Shown here: in pieces, positions 1 through 8,974 of the stretch
Layout: every line of letters begins with the position of its first letter
Position numbering within the stretch: position 1 is the stretch's first letter
NCBI GenBank assembly: GCA_035565675.1
Contig: DATMSA010000019.1
Location: 10,772-74,771 of the forward strand
DNA length: 64,000 nt
DNA from: Capillimicrobium sp035565675
GTDB taxonomy: Bacteria; Actinomycetota; Thermoleophilia; Solirubrobacterales; Solirubrobacteraceae
Direction of reading: 5' to 3'
Notes under the pieces: generated by a model
What the model was told of the DNA's origin: nothing
Databases searched by the model: none
Seen by the model: only the letters and a program-made list of their open reading frames with translations
Made by a program: the position numbers and the translations under genes

Positions 1-79
1 GCGTGGACAGGGTGGTCGACAGCACGCCGGCGGCCGCCAGAGCGGCGGGCACGGCGCGCAGAGAGGTCTGCGGCCTCAC
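1..79 (-). CDS. Exported protein, N-terminal fragment only
   Basis: Only the first 26 codons lie inside the window. The GTG start at 77-79 follows an AAGGAG Shine-Dalgarno with an 8-base spacer. The fragment has a basic start (Met-Arg-Pro-Gln) followed by an alanine-, valine- and leucine-rich stretch, which looks like a signal peptide. The mature protein is outside the window, so its function cannot be named. It is transcribed leftward, separated by about 245 bases from the amidohydrolase. Confidence 0.6.
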   Translation of the reverse strand, partial: MRPQTSLRAVPAALAAAGVLSTTLST

Positions 80-187
80 AGGAGGATCTCCTTGGGATCG
101 GCGCCGGCCTACGAGGTGAGCTGTCGGGCTCGCGGGCGCCGCGTCGCGGCGCGCGCTACACGGGCATCAGCCCGCGATTCGCCCCGT

Positions 188-204
188 GCCGGGTCGGGCC
201 CGGC
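188..204 (-). terminator. Possible hairpin downstream of amidohydrolase
   Basis: GCCGGG and CCCGGC form a 6-bp stem with a 5-base loop, about 120 bases past the leftward amidohydrolase stop. There is no T-tract and the distance is long, so this is weak. Nothing else was recognised in 80-324. Confidence 0.2.
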
Positions 205-324
205 GGGTGGTTCCCCCGCTCGCCGCAACGGTCCGCGGCGACTCGGCTGGCTGTGGGAACGGTCGATTCAGGTTGGAACAGCGTATCCGCGCCAAACGCC
301 GTTCAACCGCGAGTGTGGCCCACG

Positions 325-1503
325 TCACACGGTCCGCATCGCGAGCAGCTCGGCCGCTCGCACGCCCGCGCGGGGCGTCCCGGCCAGCAGCTGCGCGGCC
401 AGCGGCGCCATCGACACCGCGAAGCGATCGTCGGGATGGCGCGCGAGCTGCTCCTGCCCGCGGGCCAGCAGCTCGTCGATCGTCGCCAGCAGCTCCTGCT
501 CGTGGCCGACGCCGGTCCCGCCCGTCGGGATCTGGCAGGCCAGCCGCGCGAGCGCGATCGCCTCGCTCGGGTCACCGCCGCGAAAGCCCGTGTACGCGGC
601 GACCGCGGCGTGCGCGAGCACGCGCTCGCCGGCCAGCCAGCGCGTCGCCAGCGCGCCCCGCCCGGGCGGCCCGCCGAGGTCGATCGGCGGCTCGCCGGCC
701 AGCACCCGCTCCGCGTTGCCCGACGCGATCGCGGCGATCGCGTCCAGCCCGAGCCCGACCTCCAGCGCGCAGCGCAGGAACGCCAGCGCCGCGTAGCGGC
801 CCGAGCCGTACGGCATGTCGCTGGCGAACAGGATCCGCGACGGGTCGACGACCTCGTACAGCGCGAGCAGGTCGGACACCTGCCACCAGGACGTGTCGAA
901 GTACAGGTTGGTGAGCTCGTTGGCGGCCGGGGCGACCAGGCTCAGGTCGCTGATCCCGGCGTGCGCGAGGATCAGCGACGCGCCGGGATGGCGGCGCGCC
1001 AGCGTGACCAGGTCCTCGCCCAGCGCCGGGATTCCCCGCCCCGCGTGCACGAGCACCGGCACCCGCCGCTCCTCGGCGAACGCGACGAGCGCCGCCACCG
1101 ACGGGTGCGAGAGCACGAACGCGTCCGAGCGCGGGTGCAGCTTGAAGCCGCGCGCGCCCGCCTCCAGGCAGCGCCGCGCCTCGGGCAGCGGATCGCCGGC
1201 GTTGGGGTCGATCCGCGCGAGCGCGACGAGCCGGCCGCCGGACGCGGCGGCCTCGGCCAGGACGCGGTCGTTGGCGGGCGGGTAGCCGTCGGGCTCGGCC
1301 GTCGTGAACACGATCGCGCGCCCGACGCCGGCGCGGTCCAGGCCCTCCAGCAGCTCGTCGACGGTGCCCGTCACCCCGTCGGGGTCGTTCCAGCCGGTGT
1401 GCGTGTGCGCGTCGATCCACGCCGTGTCGTCGGGGAGCAGGCGGCGCACGGCGGCGAGCTGGTCCGCCAGCAGGTCGTCGTAGGGGGCTCCGGGCACCGG
1501 CAC
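325..1503 (-). CDS. Amidohydrolase family protein (TIM-barrel metal-dependent hydrolase)
   Basis: A 392-residue protein with the amidohydrolase-2 pattern of metal ligands in order: HTH near residues 33-35, KLHP, LVHAG, ILAHAG and a late FASDMPYG segment holding the expected catalytic Asp. Family members hydrolyse or decarboxylate small cyclic or carboxylated substrates in the cytoplasm; the substrate cannot be inferred. After the barrel there are about 100 residues of helical sequence beyond the usual domain. GTG at 1503 is chosen because TAGCCT lies 8 bases upstream; GTG at 1497 is an alternative. It diverges from the acyltransferase at 1543. Confidence 0.85.
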   Translation of the reverse strand: MPVPGAPYDDLLADQLAAVRRLLPDDTAWIDAHTHTGWNDPDGVTGTVDELLEGLDRAGVGRAIVFTTAEPDGYPPANDRVLAEAAASGGRLVALARIDPNAGDPLPEARRCLEAGARGFKLHPRSDAFVLSHPSVAALVAFAEERRVPVLVHAGRGIPALGEDLVTLARRHPGASLILAHAGISDLSLVAPAANELTNLYFDTSWWQVSDLLALYEVVDPSRILFASDMPYGSGRYAALAFLRCALEVGLGLDAIAAIASGNAERVLAGEPPIDLGGPPGRGALATRWLAGERVLAHAAVAAYTGFRGGDPSEAIALARLACQIPTGGTGVGHEQELLATIDELLARGQEQLARHPDDRFAVSMAPLAAQLLAGTPRAGVRAAELLAMRTV

Positions 1504-1511
1504 GCGTCCAC

Positions 1512-1517
1512 AGGCTA
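1512..1517 (-). promoter_or_regulatory. -10-like TAGCCT for amidohydrolase
   Basis: TAGCCT on the minus strand, 8 bases before GTG 1503. No Shine-Dalgarno is visible, consistent with a leaderless mRNA. Confidence 0.4.
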
Positions 1518-1542
1518 CGGCTTGCCAACGCGGGGGCCGCCC

Positions 1543-3024
1543 ATGACAATCGACCGCGTGACCAACCCCGACCGCCTCAGCGGGCTGGATGCCTCGTTCC
1601 TGCACCTCGAGCGCGGTGGCCGGACGCCCATGCACGTGGCCGAGGTCCTCGTCTTCGAGGGCGCCGCGCCCGGCTACGTCGAGCTGGTCGAGCACATCGT
1701 CTCGCGGCTGGACCTCGTCCCCCGCTACCGCCAGCGCCTCGCGGAGGTCCCGCTCGGCCAGGGCCGGCCGGTCTGGGTCGACGATCCGCACTTCAACGTG
1801 CGCTACCACGTGCGCCACGCCGGCCTCCCCCACCCGGGCGACGACGCGGCGCTCAAGCGGCTGGCCGGGCGCCTGTTCTCCCAGCCGCTGGACCGCGACA
1901 AGCCGCTGTGGGAGCTGTACCTGGTCGAGGGCCTGTCGGGCGACCGCTTCGCGCTGATCGGCAAGACGCACCACGCGCTCGTCGACGGCGTCTCCGGGGT
2001 CGACATCACCACGGTGCTGTTCGACGCCTCGCCCGAGCCGGCCGAGCCGCCGGGGCCGGCGACCCCGTGGGTGCCGCGCCCGGCGCCGACCTCCGCCCAG
2101 CTCCTGGCCGAGGCGCTGCTGGAGCGCACGACCGTCCCGGGTGAGATCGCCCGCGGCGTGCGCGCGGCCCTGCGCGCGCCGCGCCGGGCCGCGAAGGTCG
2201 CGTTCGAGCGCCTCACCGAGGTCGGCGCGTTCGCCAGCATCGGCCTGGAGCCGGCGCCGGCCAGCCCGTACAACGTGCCGATCGGCCCGCATCGGCGCTA
2301 CGAGTGGGTCGACGCCGACCTCGCCACGTTCAAGGCGATCAAGGACACGCTCGGCGGCACCGTCAACGACGTCGTGCTCACCGTCGTCGCCGGCGCGCTC
2401 GGCCGCCACATGCGCGCCAACGGCCACCGCACCCAGGGGCTGGAGCTGCGCGCGCTCGTGCCGGTCTCGGTGCGCGGCGGGGACGAGGCCGGCGCGCTCG
2501 GCAACCGCGTCGCGGCCGTGTGGGCGCCGCTGCCGGTCGGCGAGACCGACCCGGTCGCGGTGTTCGACCGCGTGCACGAGGCCATGGCCCACGTGAAGGC
2601 CAACCACGAGGCGGTCGGCGCCCAGACGCTCACCGAGCTGACGAACTTCGCGCCGCCGACGATCATGAGCCAGGCCGCCCGGCTGCAGGCGCGCCAGCGG
2701 TTCTTCAACGTCGTCGTCACCAACGTCCCCGGTCCCCAGTTCCCGCTGTACCTGCTCGGGCGCAGGCTCGTCGGGCTGTACCCGGTCGTGCCGCTCGCCG
2801 AGCGCCTGGCGGTCGGCATCGCCGTGATGAGCTACGACGGCCGCCTCGGGTTCGGCCTGCTCGGCGACCTCGACGCGCTGCCCGACCTGTCGGACCTCGC
2901 CGCCATGCTCGAGGCGTCGATCGACGACCTCGCCCGGGCCGCCGGCGTCCGCCGCCCACGGCCGCGCCGCCGGGCCTCGCGCACCGCCAACGGCCGCTTC
3001 GAGAAGGCGCCGGCCGGCCGGTGA
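1543..3024 (+). CDS. WS/DGAT-type O-acyltransferase (wax ester synthase / diacylglycerol acyltransferase)
   Basis: A 493-residue protein of the actinobacterial WS/DGAT family, which transfers acyl groups from acyl-CoA to fatty alcohols or diacylglycerol to make storage lipid at the membrane. The catalytic HHALVDG (HHxxxDG) lies at residues 143-149. The N-terminal LSGLDASFLHLE segment, the NDVVLTVVAGAL segment and the VTNVPGP segment near the C-terminus are family hallmarks. Length is typical (about 450-500). ATG 1543 is used; GTG 1558 would also keep the conserved start. The last ten or so residues are Arg-rich. Its stop overlaps the next start (GTGA). Confidence 0.92.
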   Translation: MTIDRVTNPDRLSGLDASFLHLERGGRTPMHVAEVLVFEGAAPGYVELVEHIVSRLDLVPRYRQRLAEVPLGQGRPVWVDDPHFNVRYHVRHAGLPHPGDDAALKRLAGRLFSQPLDRDKPLWELYLVEGLSGDRFALIGKTHHALVDGVSGVDITTVLFDASPEPAEPPGPATPWVPRPAPTSAQLLAEALLERTTVPGEIARGVRAALRAPRRAAKVAFERLTEVGAFASIGLEPAPASPYNVPIGPHRRYEWVDADLATFKAIKDTLGGTVNDVVLTVVAGALGRHMRANGHRTQGLELRALVPVSVRGGDEAGALGNRVAAVWAPLPVGETDPVAVFDRVHEAMAHVKANHEAVGAQTLTELTNFAPPTIMSQAARLQARQRFFNVVVTNVPGPQFPLYLLGRRLVGLYPVVPLAERLAVGIAVMSYDGRLGFGLLGDLDALPDLSDLAAMLEASIDDLARAAGVRRPRPRRRASRTANGRFEKAPAGR

Positions 3025-3158
3025 AGCGCGCCGCCTCGGTCCTCCTGGCGATCGTGATCGCGTTCGCGGGCGCGGTCGGGATCCTGCTCGCCCTGCAGTC
3101 GCGCGACGACGCCACGCTCGAGCGCCCGCCCGCGGTGAGCAGCCAGACCACGCCATGA
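3021..3158 (+). CDS. Small single-pass membrane peptide, unknown function
   Basis: A 45-residue product whose GTG start at 3021 overlaps the acyltransferase stop by 3 bases, implying coupled translation. It has a basic start (VKR), one hydrophobic segment at about residues 5-25 and a short polar tail (30-45) rich in Ser, Thr and Pro. Topology suggests an uncleaved anchor or a signal peptide with a short exported tail. No family was recognised. The tight fit between acyltransferase and nadE and the reading-frame-specific hydrophobicity argue that it is real, but a chance frame cannot be excluded. Confidence 0.5.
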   Translation: MKRAASVLLAIVIAFAGAVGILLALQSRDDATLERPPAVSSQTTP

Positions 3159-3168
3159 TGTGCGGCGG

Positions 3169-4887
<1,719 letters not shown>

Positions 4888-4891
4888 TTCG

Positions 4892-5296
4892 TCAGGCGCG
4901 GGGCTCGCGGACGGCGATCGTCATCCGCGTGACCGCGCACAGGCGGCCCTCGTCGTCGGTGAACTCGATGTCCCAGATCCACGTGGTGCGGCCGCGGTGG
5001 CGCCGCACGCCGTCGGCGTGGATCGTCCCGCCGGTGATCGGGCGCAGGAAGTTCGTCGCGTTCGACAGGCCCTGGGGGACCATCCCGTCGCCCATGACGC
5101 CGGCGGCGGTGCCGAACGAGGCCAGCGACTCGGCCATCGACGCGTACACGCCGCCGTGGACGAGGCCCATCGGCTGCTTGACCGCGTCGCGGACCGCGAC
5201 GGTCGCGCGGACGCGCTCGTCGGTGATCTCGACGATGTCGAGCCCGTACAGGGCGTCGAAGCCCTTCTCCCATGCGACCACCGGTTCCGGCATCAT
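4892..5296 (-). CDS. Hotdog-fold thioesterase (PaaI / MenI-like)
   Basis: A 134-residue single hotdog domain. QPMGLVHGGVYASMAES is the conserved central helix segment; the acidic residue in MAES is the expected catalytic base of the PaaI/MenI type. Relatives hydrolyse phenylacetyl-CoA derivatives or 1,4-dihydroxy-2-naphthoyl-CoA; which applies here cannot be decided, as no men or paa genes are nearby. Tandem ATGs at 5296 and 5293 are both possible. Its stop is 4 bases from the convergent nadE stop, and its promoter faces that of the gene at 5344. Confidence 0.88.
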   Translation of the reverse strand: MMPEPVVAWEKGFDALYGLDIVEITDERVRATVAVRDAVKQPMGLVHGGVYASMAESLASFGTAAGVMGDGMVPQGLSNATNFLRPITGGTIHADGVRRHRGRTTWIWDIEFTDDEGRLCAVTRMTIAVREPRA

Positions 5297-5305
5297 GCGG
5301 GCGGC

Positions 5306-5311
5306 ACGATA
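5306..5311 (-). promoter_or_regulatory. -10-like TATCGT for thioesterase
   Basis: TATCGT on the minus strand, 9 bases before the first ATG at 5296. It is back-to-back with the rightward TAGCCT at 5328-5333. Confidence 0.4.
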
Positions 5312-5327
5312 GCGGGGGTGCGTGTAC

Positions 5328-5333
5328 TAGCCT
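5328..5333 (+). promoter_or_regulatory. -10-like TAGCCT for the gene at 5344
   Basis: TAGCCT ends exactly 10 bases before GTG 5344, the most frequent spacing seen in this window. Confidence 0.45.
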
Positions 5334-5343
5334 TGCCCCGCCC

Positions 5344-6393
5344 GTGAGCCCCCTCGACGATCTGACCCCCGACCAGCGCGCCGTCCTCCAGCTCCTGCTC
5401 AAGCAGGGCAAGAGCTACGCGGAGCTGGCCGCCCTGCTGCGGATCGACCCGGAGGCCGTGCGCCAGCGCGCGATCGGCGCGATCGCCGCGCTCGGCCCGG
5501 AGGTGGACGAGGGCGACCGCGGCGTGCTGACCGACTGGCTGCTGGGCCAGCTCGACGACGAGGGCCGCGCCGCGACGCGCGACCTCCTCACCGAGTCGCC
5601 GGCCGCGCTGGAGTGGGCGGAGGCGATCGGCGAGCGGCTGCGGGCCGAGGGCCTGGAGCCGCGCGGCGAGCTGCCCGCCGCCGAGGTCGCCGAGGCGCCC
5701 GAGGAGCCCGAGGCGACGCCCGACGCCGAGCCGGTGGCCGAGGAGGAGCCCGCGCCGGAGCCCGAGCCCGCGCGGGAGCCCGAGCCGGAGCCCGAGGCCG
5801 ACCCGGAGCCCGAGCGCGAGCCCGCCCCGCTGCCCGGCTTCGCGCCCACCGACGGCGACGACGGTGGCGAGCGCCCCTCGCGCCTGGGCGGCGCGCTGCT
5901 CATCGGCGGCCTCGTCGTCGTGATCGTCGTCGTCGCGGTGATCCTGCTGGGCGGCGGCGACGACGACGGTCCCTCGACGGCGACCCAGACGCAGGCGACC
6001 GCGACGCAGACGACCGGGCAGACCACCCCGACGACCGGCGAGCTGACCGTCGAGGCGCAGGTCAACATGCGCGCCCCGGGCGGCGGCGACGCGCTCGGCG
6101 TCGCCCAGATCATCACCGACGGCTCCACCCGCGGCGTGAGCGTCACCGCCGAGGGCCTGGAGCCCAACGGCGACAACGACCGCTATGCGCTGTGGCTGAC
6201 CGGCGGGCCGGGCGGCAAGGCCTACCTGCTCGGCTTCTCCACCACCGCCGTCGGCGACAACGGGCGCTTCGGCGGGTCCGCCGAGCTGCCCGAGGACGCC
6301 GACGACTACCGCCGCATCGAGCTGTCGCTCGAGACCCGCAACGAGCCCCGCAAGCCGACCGAGGTCGTGCTGCGCGGGTCGCTGGGCTCCTAG
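5344..6393 (+). CDS. Membrane-anchored protein: sigma-region-4-like HTH head, Glu/Pro linker, RskA-like ectodomain
   Basis: A 349-residue protein with four parts. Residues 1-60 resemble a sigma-70 region 4 helix-turn-helix (QRAVLQLLLKQGKSYAELA). Residues about 105-170 are a Pro/Glu low-complexity linker. Residues about 181-202 are one transmembrane helix. After a Thr/Gln-rich spacer, residues about 235-349 match the outer domain pattern of anti-sigma-K (RskA) proteins (RYALWLTG, AYLLGF, VGDNGRFGGS). The layout suggests a sensor or tethered regulator, with the HTH inside and the RskA-like part outside. No sigma factor gene is adjacent. GTG 5344 is chosen from the promoter position. Confidence 0.8.
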   Translation: MSPLDDLTPDQRAVLQLLLKQGKSYAELAALLRIDPEAVRQRAIGAIAALGPEVDEGDRGVLTDWLLGQLDDEGRAATRDLLTESPAALEWAEAIGERLRAEGLEPRGELPAAEVAEAPEEPEATPDAEPVAEEEPAPEPEPAREPEPEPEADPEPEREPAPLPGFAPTDGDDGGERPSRLGGALLIGGLVVVIVVVAVILLGGGDDDGPSTATQTQATATQTTGQTTPTTGELTVEAQVNMRAPGGGDALGVAQIITDGSTRGVSVTAEGLEPNGDNDRYALWLTGGPGGKAYLLGFSTTAVGDNGRFGGSAELPEDADDYRRIELSLETRNEPRKPTEVVLRGSLGS

Positions 6394-6833
6394 CGCCCCG
6401 CCTCGAGCTCCTCGGCGACCGCGTCGAGCGCGGCGCGGAGCTGCCGGCGGGCCGAGCGCCACGCCAGCGGCGCCCCCAGGCGAGACGCCCCGCGCAGCCC
6501 CATCCGCTGCTCGAGCTCGATCCGCGTCCCGTCGTCCTCCGCGGCCAGCCGCACCTCGACCTCGTGCGCGGCGAAGACCCGCTCGAACGGCGTGCCGGCC
6601 ACCTCCAGCGCCCACGCGCGCCGGCGCGGGCGGTCGGACGCGAGCACCCGCTGGTCGGCGCGCACCTCGCGGCCGTGGCGGCTGCGCAGCACGAGCGTGA
6701 ACCCGCGGCCGCTGACGCCCTCGACGCGCACGGCCCGCGGCCACCAGCGCGGGAGCTGGTGCGGGTCGCCGACGAGCCGCCACACCTCGCCGGGCGGGGC
6801 GGGCAGGCGGCGGCGCACGCGCGCGGTCGTCAC
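6390..6833 (-). CDS. SRPBCC (polyketide cyclase / START-like) protein
   Basis: A 147-residue single SRPBCC domain: RLPAPPGEVWRLVGDPHQLPRWWP at the N-terminus is the typical first strand and helix (quoted in part; Pro-rich, WxLV, PxWWP), and the last helix is LRAALDAVAEELEAG-like. Such proteins bind hydrophobic ligands in a cavity; no ligand can be named. It is last in the leftward apt-FtsR-FHA run: GTG 6833 sits 2 bases after the apt stop. Its stop overlaps the convergent stop at 6393 by 4 bases. Confidence 0.85.
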   Translation of the reverse strand: MTTARVRRRLPAPPGEVWRLVGDPHQLPRWWPRAVRVEGVSGRGFTLVLRSRHGREVRADQRVLASDRPRRRAWALEVAGTPFERVFAAHEVEVRLAAEDDGTRIELEQRMGLRGASRLGAPLAWRSARRQLRAALDAVAEELEAGR

Positions 6834-6835
6834 CG

Positions 6836-7378
6836 CTACTCGGTCTCGTCGCGCAGCAGCGAGAGCACGTCGTAGCCGGTCAGGCGCTCGCGGCCGGGCA
6901 GGAACGCCAGCTCGATCAGGAACGTGCAGGCGACGACCTCGCCGCCGGCCTTCTCGACGAGCTCGCACAGCGCGCGGGCCGTGCCGCCCGTGGCGAGCAG
7001 GTCGTCGTGGATCAGGACCCGGTGGCCGGGGCCGATCGCGTCGGTGTGCACCTCGAGCCGGTCGATCCCGTACTCGAGCTCGTAGGCGACGCTGAGCGTC
7101 TCGCGCGGGAGCTTGCCGGGCTTGCGGGCCAGCACGAAGCCGGCGCCCAGCTCGGACGCCAGGGCGGGCCCGAACAGGAAGCCGCGCGCCTCGGCGGCGA
7201 GCACGTGGAAGGGCGCGTAGGGCCGCGAGAGGTCGGCGAGGCCGCGCACGGCGGCGCGGAAGCCCTCGGGCGAGGCCAGCAGCGGCGTGATGTCGCGGAA
7301 GCCGACGCCGGGCTTGGGGAAGTCGGGCACGTCGCGGATCAGCCCGCGCAGCTCGGCCGGGGACATGTCGGGGCTCAC
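6836..7378 (-). CDS. apt: Adenine phosphoribosyltransferase
   Basis: A 180-residue type I phosphoribosyltransferase converting adenine and PRPP to AMP in purine salvage. It shows DFPKPGVGFRDITPLL near the start, EARGFLFGPALA, ARKPGKLPRET and the PRPP loop VLIHDDLLATGGTA. GTG 7378 overlaps the FtsR-like stop (GTGA); ATG 7366 (MSPAELR) is also possible and would give 176 residues. Length matches the family (170-185). It is coupled to the regulator upstream and followed by the SRPBCC gene. Confidence 0.96.
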   Translation of the reverse strand: MSPDMSPAELRGLIRDVPDFPKPGVGFRDITPLLASPEGFRAAVRGLADLSRPYAPFHVLAAEARGFLFGPALASELGAGFVLARKPGKLPRETLSVAYELEYGIDRLEVHTDAIGPGHRVLIHDDLLATGGTARALCELVEKAGGEVVACTFLIELAFLPGRERLTGYDVLSLLRDETE

Positions 7379-8154
7379 TTCACGAGCGTGCGCAGGTCGC
7401 GCACGAGCAGCAGGTGCTTGAGGTGGCTGGTCACGGCGGCGAGGTTCTCGAGCGCCTCGATCGCCTCCTTGCGGCGCTGCGGATTGCGCGAGCGCAGCGC
7501 CGGGGCGAGGATCTGCTGCAGCAGCGCGGCCTCGCGGTCGGCGGAGGTGCGGAAGACGCGCAGGTTGCGCCCGCCGACCCCGTAGCGGGCCAGCTCGGTC
7601 ACCGCCCGCACGATCTCGCGCTCGGTCTCGTCGTAGTAGGTCACGCCGGCGCGGGTCTCGCCCTTGATCACGCCGTAGTCCTCGAGCTCGCGCACGAGCG
7701 CGGGGTCGGCGCGGGTCTCCTCGACGACGTCGTCGAGCGAGTACAGGGGCCCGCGCTCGCTGACGCTGACCGACGCGCGGCGCGTGGCGCGGCGCCCGCC
7801 GTCGGGCCCGGCCGCGGGGACCGGCGTGTCGGCGGCGCGCCCGGCGGCCAGCTCCTGGCGGATGACCCGCAGCGGCAGGAACTCGTCGCGCTGGAGGCGC
7901 AGGATCGTGCGCAGGCGCTGCACGTCGGACGGCGTGTAGAGCCGGTAGCCGCCGGGCGTGCGCCGCGGCGACAGCAGCTTCTGGTCCTCGAGGTAGCGGA
8001 TCTTGGAGATCGAGATGTCGGGGAACTCCTGCTCGAGCGCCTTGGTGACCGCCCCGATCGTCATCGCCTTCTCGCGCTGGCGCTCGGACCGGCCCCCCGG
8101 CTCGTCGCCGGCCACGGGCAGGTCCTCCATCTCCGGGCCTTCCACGAGGGTCAC
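7375..8154 (-). CDS. ftsR: MerR-family regulator of the FtsR type
   Basis: A 259-residue DNA-binding protein. After about 37 poorly conserved residues the MerR winged helix begins with MTIGAVTKALEQEFPD and continues ISKIRYLEDQKLLSPRRTP. The FPDISISKIRYLE pattern is that of mycobacterial Rv1828 and corynebacterial FtsR, which activate ftsZ. A second segment (LYSLDDVVEE to RTLVK) is the C-terminal effector-like domain seen in that subfamily. GTG 8154 overlaps the FHA stop (GTGA). An FHA gene directly before an FtsR gene is conserved in actinobacteria (garA-Rv1828), which supports the assignment. Targets here are not known. Confidence 0.85.
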   Translation of the reverse strand: MTLVEGPEMEDLPVAGDEPGGRSERQREKAMTIGAVTKALEQEFPDISISKIRYLEDQKLLSPRRTPGGYRLYTPSDVQRLRTILRLQRDEFLPLRVIRQELAAGRAADTPVPAAGPDGGRRATRRASVSVSERGPLYSLDDVVEETRADPALVRELEDYGVIKGETRAGVTYYDETEREIVRAVTELARYGVGGRNLRVFRTSADREAALLQQILAPALRSRNPQRRKEAIEALENLAAVTSHLKHLLLVRDLRTLVK

Positions 8155-8624
8155 CGCTGGAGGAAGGTCAGCTTGTACTTGCCGATCTGCAGCTCGTCGC
8201 CGTCCTCGAGACGGTGCGACTCGATCCGCCGGCGGTTCACGTAGGAGCCGTTCAGCGAGCCGAGGTCGTCGAGGTACAGGTCGCCGCCGCGGCGCACCAG
8301 CAGCGCGTGGTCGCGCGAGACCGTGACGTCGTCGAGGAAGACGTCGGAGTCCGGCCGCCGGCCGATCGTCATGCGGTCGCGGTCCAGCGGGAACGACTCG
8401 CCGACGCGCCCGCCGCCGGAGCGGATCACGAGGACGGAGCCGTGCTCGGCGGCCGACTCGAGGTCGACGGGGATCAGCTCGCCGGTGTCGCCGACCCGGT
8501 ACGTGGCGGTGACCGGGTCGCCGCCGCGCGCGGGCTCGGCGGCGCCCAGGAACGCACCGCACTTCTGGCAGTAGTTGGCCCCGTCCGCGTTGACGAAGCC
8601 GCATTCTGGGCAGTGCAGCGCCAT
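8151..8624 (-). CDS. FHA-domain protein with N-terminal zinc ribbon (GarA/OdhI position)
   Basis: A 157-residue protein. Cys5, Cys8, Cys19 and Cys22 form an N-terminal zinc ribbon (CPEC, CQKC). Residues about 65-157 are a forkhead-associated domain with the phosphothreonine-binding residues visible: G88-R89, S103-R104-x-H106 and N125-G126. In mycobacteria the protein in this place, GarA, is phosphorylated on a Thr motif in its N-terminus and controls 2-oxoglutarate metabolism. Here that region is replaced by the zinc ribbon, so mechanism may differ. A good AAGGGA Shine-Dalgarno precedes ATG 8624. Confidence 0.9.
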   Translation of the reverse strand: MALHCPECGFVNADGANYCQKCGAFLGAAEPARGGDPVTATYRVGDTGELIPVDLESAAEHGSVLVIRSGGGRVGESFPLDRDRMTIGRRPDSDVFLDDVTVSRDHALLVRRGGDLYLDDLGSLNGSYVNRRRIESHRLEDGDELQIGKYKLTFLQR

Positions 8625-8656
8625 CGGCGATCCCTTCCGGCCGGCGGTGCGGCCCG

Positions 8657-8911
8657 TCAGACCCCGGGCTCGTCGCCCGTGCGGCCCGCGAGGATGTCGG
8701 TCAGGCGCCGGACGTCGTCGCCCGTGATGACCTCTTCCCCTCCCTCGTGCTTCTTGCGCAGGCGGTTGACCAGCTCGGCGCGGAGGATGTCGATCTTGCC
8801 GTGCAGGATCCGCCGCTTGTACGAGATGTCGACCTCCTCCTCGGTCAACTGCTGGATGAGGTCCTTGAGTTCCTGATCGGAGAGCGAACCGAGGTCGGGG
8901 AAGGTGTCCAT
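8657..8911 (-). CDS. rsiG: RsiG-like small helical protein with one c-di-GMP-binding-type motif
   Basis: An 84-residue, mostly helical protein. Residues 26-41 read E-x3-S-x2-R-x3-H-x3-D (E26, S30, R33, H37, D41). This matches the E-x3-S-x2-R-x3-Q-x3-D motif of RsiG, the c-di-GMP-dependent anti-sigma factor of WhiG, except that Gln is His. Streptomyces RsiG carries two motifs in one chain; a one-motif form acting as a homodimer is known from Rubrobacter. By inference this is a one-motif, dimeric relative. No whiG-like sigma gene is in the window. AGGAG lies 7 bases before ATG 8911. Gene symbol is tentative. Confidence 0.7.
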   Translation of the reverse strand: MDTFPDLGSLSDQELKDLIQQLTEEEVDISYKRRILHGKIDILRAELVNRLRKKHEGGEEVITGDDVRRLTDILAGRTGDEPGV

Positions 8912-8974
8912 GAGGTGACTCCTACCAAAGCGGGGAGGTCGAAGGGCGGGAGCATAGCCCATTCCCCCAGAGGG

